29,175 bases of DNA from CAZZKJ01 sp964654695 (GTDB taxonomy: Bacteria; Krumholzibacteriota; Krumholzibacteriia; WVZY01): positions 1-29,175 of the forward strand of contig CAZZKJ010000025.1 in assembly GCA_964654695.1 (NCBI GenBank). The letters run 5' to 3'. Shown here one piece after another: positions 1 through 9,117 of this stretch. Below the pieces are notes generated by a model. It did no database searches and was not told where the DNA came from. It worked only from the letters and a program-made list of their open reading frames with translations. Positions within the stretch are counted from its first letter, which is position 1; every line of letters begins with the position of its first letter. The position numbers were made by a program, and so were the translations under genes.

Positions 1-495
1 GTCACGAACGAAAAAACTCGCCAGCTCCGAGTCATTTATGATCCATCCTGCGCCAGCCTGAGTTCCATATACAAGAGTATCGCCCCAAACAGCAACAGCG
101 GTGATTCTATCATCAGCAAGCCCGTGCTTGCTCGAATTAAAAGGCGTTACCGTAATAGTGCCTCCCTGGAAAACCAGTTTACCAATGCCAGATCCATTTG
201 TGCCTATATATAGATCGCCGTTATTATCGAAAGACAAGGAAGTAACATTGTTGGAAGGAATATTTTCACGATTGGTAATGGTGCTGAAAGTAAGGTTATC
301 CAGATCATAAATCAAAATTCCTCCCGATGTTCCCATCCACAGCTCGTTCCCGGATTGAATAATCTCATTTACCAGGCTCGGACTGGCAAAATTCTCCCAA
401 CCATTGGTGCTAAAAGCATAGGAGGGCACAGAGAAGCTCGATATAACGAGTGCAGCCGTTATTGTTAGAGCTGCGTTCAAGGAAGTGTGTTTCAT
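1..495 (-). CDS. Exported regulator-propeller-like protein, 3'-truncated by the window edge
   Basis: An open frame of 165 codons runs from the ATG at 495 down to base 1 without a stop, so only the N-terminus is visible. Residues 1-25 form a signal peptide: a short basic start, a hydrophobic stretch and an SxA-type cleavage site (PSYA). The mature part has short repeated units of the kind seen in two-component-regulator propellers: ELWMGTSGGILIYD, then DLYIGTNGSGIGKL, then TLVYGTQAGAG, each a W/Y-x-G-T strand about 45-50 residues apart. This suggests an exported beta-propeller. Whether it continues into a sensor kinase, a secretion-signal domain or only more propeller cannot be told. It begins 21 bases after the stop of the upstream fusion glycosyltransferase, so it is probably the last visible member of the glycan cluster. 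No strong Shine-Dalgarno is adjacent to the ATG. Confidence 0.75.
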   Translation of the reverse strand, partial: MKHTSLNAALTITAALVISSFSVPSYAFSTNGWENFASPSLVNEIIQSGNELWMGTSGGILIYDLDNLTFSTITNRENIPSNNVTSLSFDNNGDLYIGTNGSGIGKLVFQGGTITVTPFNSSKHGLADDRITAVAVWGDTLVYGTQAGAGWIINDSELASFFVRD

Positions 496-516
496 GAAAA
501 CCCGTTGTTCCTTCTA

Positions 517-2634
517 TCAGCCGGAGAGCGAGATGTTTTGCTTCCTGCCGGTTATCATGTTAGCAAAAGTCCTCAGAAGAATCTTGAAATCCAGGATCAA
601 TGACCAGTTCCTTATATAATCGGCATCCTGAGCTAAAAGATCGTTCAGGCTCGCCGGATCTTCATTTCCTATCCTCCAAAAACCCGTAATCCCCGGGCAC
701 ACGTCGAACCGAAATCTTTGTCCGCTTTCGAGCATTGCTGTTTGTTCAGCAGTAAAGGGGTAAGGGCCGACCAGGCTCAAATCGCCTTTTACAACCATAA
801 GAAAAATAGGAGCATTGAAAAAATCAGGCAGCCGGCGTTTCCTGCCTGAAGATCTTCGCCGAAAGCGCCGCATCTCGGGAACGTTGACGGGACTGCGCGC
901 TTTGCCCAGGCTCGCTCGATATTCAATCATACTGCCGCCTCGCAGACGGGCATATGTTGAATATACCACATAGAACGGCAGGGACACCAAAAGAAAAAGA
1001 GAACCCATGCACATATCGAAAATCCTTTTTATCAACCTGTCCAGCGGATATCTGGTGTCTCTGTAGTATGCGATTGCAGGTTTTCCGGCCAAATTCGCGA
1101 CCTCGGCTTTATGAACAGCCATAAACGAATAGTCCGTGAGAATTGTAACGTCGATTAGTTTTCTTCTACCCATGGATACGATCCCCGCCCTTTTTTCCGG
1201 TGAAACCCGTCCGGGGATCAGCACGATTTCCTGAATCCGGTATCTATCAACCAATTCGGAAAGATCTTCAAGTGCCCCGATGGTTCCCGGGGCTGATCCG
1301 GAATCGTGTCTATCCGAATCTATGATTCCTACGATGTCCAAACCCAGCCTGGATTGCAAGGACAGCATCTGCTCCAGCTCTATGGCCTCGTTCATGGATC
1401 CAATAATGCAAATACGTTTCAGATCTATTTTCAGGGCCAGAAGTTTTTTATGAAAAATCCGCAGAATTGTGCGTATCGACCAGTCCAAACACACCGCGAT
1501 CGGAACCAGGAACGCTACTATCATCCTGGAATATGTTCTTACTTTGCTCAGATACGTACTGGTCATAAGCAGGATCGAAGCAAGGATAATGGCTTTCATG
1601 ATCTTGAACAGCTCGTCAACATAGGCTGTTTCCCTGCGGATCTTGTACAAACCTGAAGCAAAATATGTAAAAATAAAAAGAAGATTTTCAAAAAACACAA
1701 ACTTGTTGTAAGTTTGTATAGGGAATATTGGATTTGAAAATATTTCGTGAAGATTAACCCGCAGGTAGTACGCGCTCAAAAAAGCAAGGTTGAAGGCGAC
1801 AACATCCGCAGATATGAATACCGCGAGCTTGGCAACCTCCCGGTATTTTTTAAAGAGGTAAAAAATAAAATTCCATTTCTCGTAATATCTAACCAGGCTG
1901 GCCGCATGCGCCAGAAAAGAACGATTGATCACGGTTTGCGCGCTCTCCCGCGCATATCCATGAGTAATTACCGCGTCGGGGTAGTAGTACACTTTCCACC
2001 CTCGCTGTTTCATTCTGTAGCACCAATCAACATCTTCGAAATACAGAAAAAATCTTTCATCCATCAATCCAACGGATTCCACCGCTTCCCTGCGAACCAG
2101 CAGGCATGCTCCCAGCATCCAATCCACTTCGAGGAGGGTATTATGATCATAATCGAGCATAAGATGATCGCGAACCAGGGAGGAGTTCTTGAATATTTTT
2201 CCGAGGAACGTTCTTCTGAGTAAAAGCACTTTCCAAGTATAAAACCTGCGGCATGAATATTGAATATTCCCATCGAGAAATACCAGTTTTGGGCCGGTTA
2301 TTCCCGCTTCCTTATGTTTATCCATAAACCCGGCCATCAGCGCGATAGAATCTCTGCCGACAATAGTATCCGGATTGAGGATCAGGAAATAATCGCCCTT
2401 TGCTTCGCGAATTCCAAGATTCACTCCCTTCGAATAACCGACATTTACTTTATTGGCGATCAACCTCAAGTGGGGAAAATCACGGGCTACCATGCCGGCC
2501 GAACCGTCACTGCTGGCATTGTCGACAACGATGATTTCCGTATCATGCGCGAGGCTTTGATTCCGGAGAGACTCAAGGCAGGGCTTTAATACGGCAAGGC
2601 TGTTATAACTGACAATGATGACTGATATCTTCAC
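517..2634 (-). CDS. GT2 glycosyltransferase fused to a degenerate phosphoglycosyltransferase-like membrane domain
   Basis: About 705 residues in three parts. Residues 3-245 are a GT2 fold like rhamnosyltransferases: SVIIVSYN start, VVDNASSDGS, the ILNPDT metal motif (D89), and FEDVDWCYR near 200. Next come about four membrane segments (roughly 269-292, 312-328, 345-362, 371-386) and a nucleotide-binding-like region (about 406-495, CIIGSMNEA). Residues 531-695 resemble the polyprenyl-phosphate sugar transferase domain (IKRIFD, KGDLSLVGPYP, PGITGFW). By eye the Asp-Glu pair before LPQ in active enzymes is Arg-Arg here (RKRRLPDFF), and the usual YKFRSM stretch is missing, so priming activity is doubtful. 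Start: an in-frame ATG at 2661 overlaps the upstream gene by 20 bases, but the GTG at 2634 has AGGA five bases upstream and gives the normal GT2 N-terminus. The substrate is unknown. Confidence 0.85.
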   Translation of the reverse strand: MKISVIIVSYNSLAVLKPCLESLRNQSLAHDTEIIVVDNASSDGSAGMVARDFPHLRLIANKVNVGYSKGVNLGIREAKGDYFLILNPDTIVGRDSIALMAGFMDKHKEAGITGPKLVFLDGNIQYSCRRFYTWKVLLLRRTFLGKIFKNSSLVRDHLMLDYDHNTLLEVDWMLGACLLVRREAVESVGLMDERFFLYFEDVDWCYRMKQRGWKVYYYPDAVITHGYARESAQTVINRSFLAHAASLVRYYEKWNFIFYLFKKYREVAKLAVFISADVVAFNLAFLSAYYLRVNLHEIFSNPIFPIQTYNKFVFFENLLFIFTYFASGLYKIRRETAYVDELFKIMKAIILASILLMTSTYLSKVRTYSRMIVAFLVPIAVCLDWSIRTILRIFHKKLLALKIDLKRICIIGSMNEAIELEQMLSLQSRLGLDIVGIIDSDRHDSGSAPGTIGALEDLSELVDRYRIQEIVLIPGRVSPEKRAGIVSMGRRKLIDVTILTDYSFMAVHKAEVANLAGKPAIAYYRDTRYPLDRLIKRIFDMCMGSLFLLVSLPFYVVYSTYARLRGGSMIEYRASLGKARSPVNVPEMRRFRRRSSGRKRRLPDFFNAPIFLMVVKGDLSLVGPYPFTAEQTAMLESGQRFRFDVCPGITGFWRIGNEDPASLNDLLAQDADYIRNWSLILDFKILLRTFANMITGRKQNISLSG

Positions 2635-2641
2635 TGGTATC

Positions 2642-3367
2642 CTAGTGTTTGCGGAAACCATTCAAAATAGATTCCCACCTGAGTTTCCAAACGAGAAACA
2701 CTGCTTCCCAGACAATTCGTTTGGACATTTTCGAAGTACCGGATCTCCGGTCGACAAACACGACCGGAATCTCGATTATTTTGAACCCCTTTTTCCAAAC
2801 AACATAATTCACTTCGATCTGGAAGGAATATCCATCGCTCTTGATCTTATCCAGGGGAAGGCTTTGAAGGACTTCCCTTCGAAAACACTTGAAACCGCCG
2901 GTAGCATCCCGCAGGGGCAGGCCGGTCACTATTCTGGTATAAATGTTTGCCCCGATACTCAAGATCAACCTGCTCAGAGGCCAATTGACAACGGTAACCC
3001 CATGCAGATACCGCGATCCGAGCACCAGGTCGACATTCCTTATTTTATCCAGAAATTGGGGCACTGCGTCGGGATCATGCGAGAAATCTGCATCCATTTC
3101 GAAAATATAGGCAGCATCGGTATTAGCCAGCGCCCATTTGAAACCGGTGATATACGCGCTTCCCAATCCCATTTTCCCCGGCCTGCGCAGCAGATGCACC
3201 CGGTTGTCCACCGACGCAATTGATTCCACAATATCGCCGGTCCCGTCGGGGGAATTATCATCTACAACCAGGATCTCAATTCCGTTATCCATCGAAAGCA
3301 ACGTTCGAGTCAGCCTTTCGATATTTTCGCTCTCATCATACGTGGGAATTATTATTAACGTTTCCAT
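2642..3367 (-). CDS. Polyprenyl-phosphate mannose synthase-like GT2 (DPM1 type)
   Basis: A 241-residue soluble GT2 enzyme of the dolichol/polyprenol monophosphomannose synthase class. Family knowledge: it moves mannose from GDP-mannose to a polyprenyl phosphate on the cytoplasmic face, making the donor for GT-C transferases. Visible motifs are IIIPTYDESENI at the start, VVDDNSPDGTG at 35-45, the EMDADFSHDP metal motif (D92, D94), DATGGFKCFRREVL near 153, DGYSFQIE, and the RRSGTSKMS tail typical of DPM1. There is no C-terminal membrane domain, as in the short bacterial and metazoan forms. GAGG lies nine bases before the ATG. It overlaps the 3' end of the YfhO-type gene by 13 bases, so the two are probably translationally coupled. 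The transferred sugar could be glucose or another hexose; mannose is inferred from the family. Confidence 0.88.
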   Translation of the reverse strand: METLIIIPTYDESENIERLTRTLLSMDNGIEILVVDDNSPDGTGDIVESIASVDNRVHLLRRPGKMGLGSAYITGFKWALANTDAAYIFEMDADFSHDPDAVPQFLDKIRNVDLVLGSRYLHGVTVVNWPLSRLILSIGANIYTRIVTGLPLRDATGGFKCFRREVLQSLPLDKIKSDGYSFQIEVNYVVWKKGFKIIEIPVVFVDRRSGTSKMSKRIVWEAVFLVWKLRWESILNGFRKH

Positions 3368-5955
3368 ACCCTGGTTCCTCTTATACAGAAAGTAATAAGC
3401 ACTAATATTAAAAATAAGAATGCGGCCAGTGATACATGAAAACTTCGCTTTATCAGACTTGCATCATAACGGAAAATAATATCATGCCTGCCCGCAGACA
3501 GAGCAACAGCCCTCAGAACATAATCCGCCCTGATAATACTGCCTTCCCTGCCATCAATAAAGACCTTCCACCTGGGGTAATAGACTTCACTGAGCATCAG
3601 TATACAGGGCGAAGCAATATCTGCGGTCAAAGTGATTTCATTAAATCCTGCTTTCTTGATTTTGACGGTACTGCCGAGCTTAGAGACGGGCTCAATATCA
3701 GGGACGCGCTCCAAAAACGCTGTTTCGGATGGATCAAGTTGACCGTTCTGCAGAGCCAAAATGGCCTGATCCCCCTTGGATACTTTATATTTATCGACAA
3801 AGAAAGCTCTGGGAAGCGCGTTTTTATTATCATATATATATCTTCTTGATCCTTTTGAATTGAAACCGCTCCATACCATTTCAAGAAAATCAGCCTGTGG
3901 AAGTTTATAAGCAGTTACCAGGTATTTAACATTTAACATATTCATGATTTCATAATGCCCCATGCTCAGTGCCGAGCTGAATGTTTTTAGAAGATTATTG
4001 TAAATCTGCAGCTTGGCTGCATGGTAGCCTCCAATGGAAGATATCCCGAAAATCATATATCTGTTGCTGCTGAATTCGCCGTAAAAAGGAGCGCTGGGGT
4101 GGAACAAGGGCATGATGCGGAAGAATGATTTATCTTTCTTGAGAAAATCTATTACAGGATCCGGCTCGAGAAACCTGTCAATCACCCTGCTGTCTTTTAC
4201 CAGCCTTACCTGCTCCGATTTGAACAAAACTTCTGGATGGATAATATTGCGGTCCACATAATGGTAATCGATAATCGCGGCCCCGAGCACGAGAATGGCA
4301 AGAACCGTCTTATTAAGCGTTTTTCTGTAATAAAGCAAAAGGGCCCCGAACAAGAAGCCCCCCAAAACAGCTAATTTGAATAAATCCAAACCTATCTTTT
4401 CCCCCACGATGCGCGCCAGCGCCAATTGATCCCGGGATGAATCGGCCAGCTTCAAACGCCCTGCAATCGAATCGGCAAATCCGCCGCGCAAAAATCCGTT
4501 CAGAACCACAGCCAGTATCAGGACCACAAGGAAGAACAGCAGTCCTCTTACCGCATACTTTCGTCCTTTTTCAGGAGGGAGATCCAGCGCAGCCTTGAAA
4601 CCAAAAGCGAAAAGAAGCACAACTGCAAGCTGCTGAACAATCAAAGCCATTACGGGCACTCTGAACTTATTGAAATAAGGGAACCACTTGAACAGCGGAT
4701 CATACAGCAGGGGAAAATGTTTGCCGAAAGCAACCAGTGTGGAAATTATCACCACTGCGAGCAAAAATCTCGCGGTCCTGGTTTTTGCCATGAAAATACC
4801 CGCAAGGGCAAATACAAGCACGATTATGCCGAGGTAATTGGGATAGTCCGTAAACGGCATAAATCCGAAATATAAATCCTTGCCGAACCCAAATGCGAAG
4901 GGAAGAATAAAAGTGAGGCTTTCCAGGGGATGCAGGCTCCAGGAAGTGGCGTAATCATAATCCAGGCCGCCGCCTTCGGCGCCTCCTCTAATTGAATATT
5001 GGGAGTAATCGTGAACGGGAATATAAAGAACCGCGCTGAGAAGAAGCGACAGGACAACTACCCCCAGCAGAGCGCCCAGGAGCACGCCGAAGCGGGCCCC
5101 GGCCAGGCTGAAACGTGAAGTTCCATCTTCGTTTCTGAACCGGGAGAGAAAGCCCGCGGGAAGAGTTTGCATATTTACCGGATTTCTTTTAAATGCATCA
5201 ACTAATCCGGAAACGAGTTCGAAAAGCACATAAATACCCAGAAGACCGTAAGTATAGAATGATATTTGCAAATGAGCCCTCAACATCTGAAAGCCGAGAA
5301 CGATGGCGAGGGCGCTTCCATTAATGGCCATACTTTTTCCTGAGGACAACCTTCTCCAGAACAACAAAGCAAAAGGCATAAAAGCGATGGCACACGCCTG
5401 GCTGCCGTGCCCGTTGGCACCGATAGCAACGACATTGGGCATCCAGATCATCAACGCGCCCGCCATGATCGATGGGATCGGGGGAACTTTGTATTCCCGC
5501 AGCAGAAGCACAACACCCATCCCCAACATGAGAATATGAAACAGCAGCCACGTTAACTGTGGAAAATGCAGTTTTGTTATTAAAAACCCTGTTATGAAAC
5601 TCAAGGGATAGACGTAAGGATTATACGCCAGGCTCTCGTAGCTGGGCATGCCGGAAAAAAGATATGGATTCCACAGGGGGTACGTATTCTCATCTATCAT
5701 TACCCTGTGGGCAGCCTTGGCGAAGCTCATTGCAGCTTCCACGTCGCTTGCAAGCAGTATCTTGTTTTGAAAAACCAGATCCGGATACAAAAGACAAATG
5801 GCAATTAACAGAACAACCACTGCAACGACCGCCTGCATCCATAGGGGACGGTGGTCAAGGCTCATGCCTGTTTTGGTTGGGACCGGAGGCTGCACGTTTG
5901 TCCGTTTTTTCCTCCCGGTTTTTCCACTTTTATCTATCTTCTTGCTGCTCATCAT
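3355..5955 (-). CDS. YfhO-type multi-pass membrane protein (GT-C-like)
   Basis: An 866-residue protein with a basic Lys/Arg-rich cytoplasmic N-terminus, a first membrane span at about 38-60, and many further hydrophobic segments up to about 570. A large periplasmic-looking part follows, then a last span near 845-862. The C-terminal pattern EVYYPRWKVFIDG, RADYVLRAVALSAGRH and IIFRYD is the hallmark I recognise from the bacterial YfhO family. Members of that family have been linked to glycosylation of lipoteichoic acid and other surface polymers as GT-C-like enzymes. Acidic residues in the first external loop (SDVEAA near 76, after LLA) are in the right place for a GT-C acidic site, but I cannot assign one. 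AAGG lies five bases before the ATG. Its neighbour downstream is the polyprenyl-phosphate-mannose synthase-like gene (13-base overlap), a plausible maker of its donor. Confidence 0.82.
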   Translation of the reverse strand: MMSSKKIDKSGKTGRKKRTNVQPPVPTKTGMSLDHRPLWMQAVVAVVVLLIAICLLYPDLVFQNKILLASDVEAAMSFAKAAHRVMIDENTYPLWNPYLFSGMPSYESLAYNPYVYPLSFITGFLITKLHFPQLTWLLFHILMLGMGVVLLLREYKVPPIPSIMAGALMIWMPNVVAIGANGHGSQACAIAFMPFALLFWRRLSSGKSMAINGSALAIVLGFQMLRAHLQISFYTYGLLGIYVLFELVSGLVDAFKRNPVNMQTLPAGFLSRFRNEDGTSRFSLAGARFGVLLGALLGVVVLSLLLSAVLYIPVHDYSQYSIRGGAEGGGLDYDYATSWSLHPLESLTFILPFAFGFGKDLYFGFMPFTDYPNYLGIIVLVFALAGIFMAKTRTARFLLAVVIISTLVAFGKHFPLLYDPLFKWFPYFNKFRVPVMALIVQQLAVVLLFAFGFKAALDLPPEKGRKYAVRGLLFFLVVLILAVVLNGFLRGGFADSIAGRLKLADSSRDQLALARIVGEKIGLDLFKLAVLGGFLFGALLLYYRKTLNKTVLAILVLGAAIIDYHYVDRNIIHPEVLFKSEQVRLVKDSRVIDRFLEPDPVIDFLKKDKSFFRIMPLFHPSAPFYGEFSSNRYMIFGISSIGGYHAAKLQIYNNLLKTFSSALSMGHYEIMNMLNVKYLVTAYKLPQADFLEMVWSGFNSKGSRRYIYDNKNALPRAFFVDKYKVSKGDQAILALQNGQLDPSETAFLERVPDIEPVSKLGSTVKIKKAGFNEITLTADIASPCILMLSEVYYPRWKVFIDGREGSIIRADYVLRAVALSAGRHDIIFRYDASLIKRSFHVSLAAFLFLILVLITFCIRGTRVWKR

Positions 5956-6025
5956 CTTAGCCTTACGGCAGATAGTATCATAAGGAAATTGATACGTAAA
6001 TCGAGGATTTTATTTAATAAATGTT

Positions 6026-7165
6026 CTACGGCGCTTTGTATAGCTCCATGATGACAGCCGCGCAGCCTGCCCACGAAAACCGCTTCCGGGCTCGTTTCAC
6101 TCCATCGATCATCGATTCGGCCCTGGAACTGCTAAAAAAATCCACAACGGCATCGGCCAGGCCGGCCGGATCGTTCGGGCGAACAACTCTTCCGGTAACT
6201 CCGTCCTCCACAACATCCGGAAGTCCTCCGACCGATGTGACTATAACCGGTGTGTCGAAAGCGTAGGAGATCTGGACAATACCGCTCTGTGTGGCCGACA
6301 GATACGGAAGCACCACGAGATCCGCTGCCTCGAAATACAACTCCACTTCTTCATTCGGGACATAGCGATCGATTACTTCAATTTTTGAATCAATCCCCAA
6401 TTGCTTTATCAAGGAATCATACTTGCTTTTATCATCATAGAATTCTCCTACGATGAAGAGCTTCATTCTCAGGGTTCTTGAAGCTTCGGCAAAAGCTTTC
6501 AATAGAACTCCAAGACCTTTATATTTTCTTATATAACCGAAGAAAAGAATCATTCTCCCCTCCACACCGAGCCGGGAACGGGCTTCGGCCCTGCCAATCT
6601 TTTCGCTGCGAAAAACTTCATAGACAGGATGAGGGCTGACCGCCGTATGCGCCTCTCCGGTTTTCATTTTCCTCAGCAGGCTTTTGAGTTTTCTCTCATC
6701 CTCGGAAGACTGGACAAGGAATCTCCGCACTCCCGAAAAACCCAATTTAATGAGAAATCGATCCAAAAATGAAGATTCGTGGGGCATCACGTTGTGGCAG
6801 AGATAGACAATTCGGCAGTTGCATTTTTTCTTCAAGAAAAATCTTACGCTGGAATATGCCGGTGCGAAAAAAGGATGCCACCATTGAAATATCACTAGGT
6901 CCGGCCGGAAATCGGTTATGCGCCGGGCGGCCTTGTAATAAGAGAAAGGATTGATCGAGTCTATTAGCCGCTCAGATGAAACGTCAATTGGCGACCTGCT
7001 TGAATCGAACTGGGTTTTACCCGGAAAGAAAATAGAAGGATAAAGTCTTTTGAAATTTATAACGAGCGTCTTATGATCTTTTGCAAATTCGCCCGCAAGC
7101 AGCGTATTGAAGTGGGCGATGCCCCCCCTGAAAGGATATGCAGGCCCGACCAAACAGACCCTCAT
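6026..7165 (-). CDS. GT4 glycosyltransferase
   Basis: A 379-residue GT-B fold glycosyltransferase of family 4. The N-terminal domain begins VCLVGPAYPFRGGIAHFN, with the glycine-rich acceptor-side loop. The C-terminal domain carries ILFFGYIRKYKGLGVLLKAF and LFIVGEFYDD, then the nucleotide-sugar site YLSATQSGIVQISYAFDTP and SVGGLPDVV. The usual E-x7-E motif reads T-Q-S-G-I-V-Q-I-S here, a variant I associate with a GT4 subgroup rather than with inactivation. The start ATG overlaps the stop of the upstream GT2 gene as ATGA, implying coupled translation. It lacks a signal peptide and probably works at the cytoplasmic face of the membrane, extending a lipid-linked or surface glycan. Donor and acceptor are unknown. 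Confidence 0.88.
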   Translation of the reverse strand: MRVCLVGPAYPFRGGIAHFNTLLAGEFAKDHKTLVINFKRLYPSIFFPGKTQFDSSRSPIDVSSERLIDSINPFSYYKAARRITDFRPDLVIFQWWHPFFAPAYSSVRFFLKKKCNCRIVYLCHNVMPHESSFLDRFLIKLGFSGVRRFLVQSSEDERKLKSLLRKMKTGEAHTAVSPHPVYEVFRSEKIGRAEARSRLGVEGRMILFFGYIRKYKGLGVLLKAFAEASRTLRMKLFIVGEFYDDKSKYDSLIKQLGIDSKIEVIDRYVPNEEVELYFEAADLVVLPYLSATQSGIVQISYAFDTPVIVTSVGGLPDVVEDGVTGRVVRPNDPAGLADAVVDFFSSSRAESMIDGVKRARKRFSWAGCAAVIMELYKAP

Positions 7166-8130
7166 GGCATTGATTTCTCTTCTTTTTCCCGGTTTGAAAT
7201 CATCCGGGCCTTCAGGTCTTCTTTGACAGAATAAGTCGGCGCGGCGTCCTGGCTAGCGGAAATAAGTTCCGCCACTAGACCAACGGAAGCTATCTGCAGC
7301 GCAACTATAATAAGAACAAATCCCGCGAGCATGATGGGCCTTACCCTGAGGCCGGTCCCTCCCAGGTATTGAAAAAAAAACACAACCTGGGGGATGGCGC
7401 CTATTGTAAAAAGGATGATGGCCAGGCGACCGAAGAAATGAAGGGGATTCTTGGCTCTTCGGGTAATGAACATTACGGTCATCAAGTCGAAGAATCCGTT
7501 CAAGAATCTCCGGGCACCGTACTTGCTCCGTCCATGCTTTCTTTTGAAATGCCGGACGGCCGTTTCACCCACAGAGAATCCTTCCCATCCGGCCAATACC
7601 GGAATAAACCGGTGAAGCTCGCCGTAAATGGATAAACATTTAACTACATCTCGCCTATAGGCTTTTAGCCCGCAGTTGAAATCATGCAGCTTCAAACCAC
7701 TTATTCTCGACGTTACGAAATTAAAAAATTTTGACGGCATTTTCTTGGTCCACGGATCTTTGCGGTCTTTTTTCCATCCTGAGACCAGGTCCAATCCATC
7801 CTTGAGCCTGTGGATAAGGCCGGGGATCTCCAATGGATCATCCTGCAGATCCGCATCGATGGTTACAACGTAATCTCCCACGGCCCGGTCGAAACCGGCA
7901 TTCAACGCCGCTGATTTACCGCAGTTGCGCCTGAAGCTCAATACATTGACGCGATCGGACCTCCCATTCAGAGAGCGAAGAACTTCGAGAGAACCATCAG
8001 TGCTGCCGTCATCGACGAAAATGTATTCATAATCGTTTTTGAAATCGGCCATGGATTGCTCCAGTTTTTCAAAAAGTTCTTCAAGACTTTCTCTTTCATT
8101 AAATAGCGGTATTATGATGGAAACTTTCAA
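7162..8130 (-). CDS. GtrB/ArnC-type polyprenyl-phosphate glycosyltransferase (GT2)
   Basis: A 322-residue GT2 enzyme with two C-terminal membrane spans (about 230-252 and 262-286). The cytoplasmic catalytic part shows VSIIIPLFNERESL, FVDDGSTDGS, the DADLQDDP metal motif (D92, D94), SGWKKDRKD and NCGLKAYRRDVV, which together mark the ArnC/GtrB/DPM-like family. Family role: charging undecaprenyl phosphate with a sugar for later transfer on the periplasmic side. The start is TTG at 8130, at the exact family N-terminus, with GGAAGG eight bases upstream inside the end of the epimerase gene. A nine-T run (7372-7380 on the plus strand) encodes three Phe in the first membrane span and does not disrupt the frame. 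The sugar could be one produced by the adjacent epimerase. Confidence 0.87.
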   Translation of the reverse strand: MKVSIIIPLFNERESLEELFEKLEQSMADFKNDYEYIFVDDGSTDGSLEVLRSLNGRSDRVNVLSFRRNCGKSAALNAGFDRAVGDYVVTIDADLQDDPLEIPGLIHRLKDGLDLVSGWKKDRKDPWTKKMPSKFFNFVTSRISGLKLHDFNCGLKAYRRDVVKCLSIYGELHRFIPVLAGWEGFSVGETAVRHFKRKHGRSKYGARRFLNGFFDLMTVMFITRRAKNPLHFFGRLAIILFTIGAIPQVVFFFQYLGGTGLRVRPIMLAGFVLIIVALQIASVGLVAELISASQDAAPTYSVKEDLKARMISNREKEEKSMP

Positions 8131-8146
8131 ATGCTTGACCTTCCAA

Positions 8147-9103
8147 TTACACTTCCAAAGCGCTGTATAATTTTTTTATCCATTCGACTTCCCGGGCGAT
8201 ACCCTCTTCGAGAGACATTTTGGGGATGTAACCAAGAACCTTCTGGGCCAGGGAAATATCGGCAAAAGTGTGTAAAACATCGCCTTTACACTGATCCGCA
8301 AACTGAACATTCAGCTTGCCTCCGCAGCATTCATTTATTACATCTAAAACGATATTCAGCGCAATCCTGCTGCCTCCTCCGACATTGAAGATATTCTCTT
8401 CATCGGGACAGTTCATAGCCAAAATATTTGCCTCGATTATATCATCGATAAATGTAAAATCGCGGGTTTGGGTGCCGTTGCCGTAAATTTCCACAGGTGT
8501 TTCCAGCATGGCGCTTCGTATGAACTTGTGGAATGCCATGTCCGGCCTCTGCCGGGGACCGTATACGGTAAAATAGCGAAGGGCCACAACCGGAAATTTA
8601 TGATTTTTTTTGTATAGCAAACACAGGTTTTCGCCTGAAAGCTTTGTGACACCGTAGGGCGAAACCGGGCGAGTCAGACTGTTCTCCCGCATCGGAAGTT
8701 CGTTAATATCACCGTATACCGAGCTCGAGCTTGCGTAAATCAGTTTTTTTATATTTTTGCTTTTTAATGCTTCGAGGAGATTTTGGGTGGCTCTTATATT
8801 GGAATCTATGTATGCCTCGAAACTCCTGCCCCAGCTCGCGCGCACGCCGGCCTGGGCGGCCTGGTGGAACACGTAAGAGGCTCCCTCGAGCAGGCTGTCC
8901 AGATCGACATTATTGATCGATTTCTGAACAAATTTGAAATTGTCCCGGCCCAGCAAGACCTTGATGTTATCCCGTTTTATCCTTACATCATAATAATCTG
9001 TTAATGAATCGATCCCCGTAACCGCATAACCATCGTCGAGCAGCCTTTCTGAAAGGTGAGAACCAATGAAGCCCGCGGCTCCGGTTACCACGATTTTTTC
9101 CAT
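8147..9103 (-). CDS. NAD-dependent UDP-sugar 4-epimerase (GalE / UDP-glucuronate epimerase-like)
   Basis: A 318-residue extended short-chain dehydrogenase. The Rossmann glycine motif is GAAGFIGS (8-15), followed by the acidic NAD ribose binder GIDSLTDYYD. Catalytic residues are the Ser cluster ASSSSVYGD near 125-131 and Y150-x3-K154 in PYGVTK. The HQAAQAGVR and TVYGPRQRPDMA motifs match UDP-glucuronate or UDP-glucose 4-epimerases. The tract DYYDVRIKRDN is more like UDP-glucuronate epimerases, but substrate choice cannot be settled by eye. GGAG sits five bases before the ATG. The gene starts 14 bases after the DUF2723 stop and ends 16 bases before the TTG of the GtrB-like gene, so it is inside one transcription unit. 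It would supply an activated sugar to the surrounding glycosyltransferases. Confidence 0.88.
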   Translation of the reverse strand: MEKIVVTGAAGFIGSHLSERLLDDGYAVTGIDSLTDYYDVRIKRDNIKVLLGRDNFKFVQKSINNVDLDSLLEGASYVFHQAAQAGVRASWGRSFEAYIDSNIRATQNLLEALKSKNIKKLIYASSSSVYGDINELPMRENSLTRPVSPYGVTKLSGENLCLLYKKNHKFPVVALRYFTVYGPRQRPDMAFHKFIRSAMLETPVEIYGNGTQTRDFTFIDDIIEANILAMNCPDEENIFNVGGGSRIALNIVLDVINECCGGKLNVQFADQCKGDVLHTFADISLAQKVLGYIPKMSLEEGIAREVEWIKKLYSALEV

Positions 9104-9117
9104 AAAAACTCCCCCGT

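Noticed and set aside
1747..2589. Plus-strand open frames opposite the glycosyltransferase fusion
   Set aside because: They are antisense shadows of a gene with clear domain motifs and show no family resemblance or ribosome sites.
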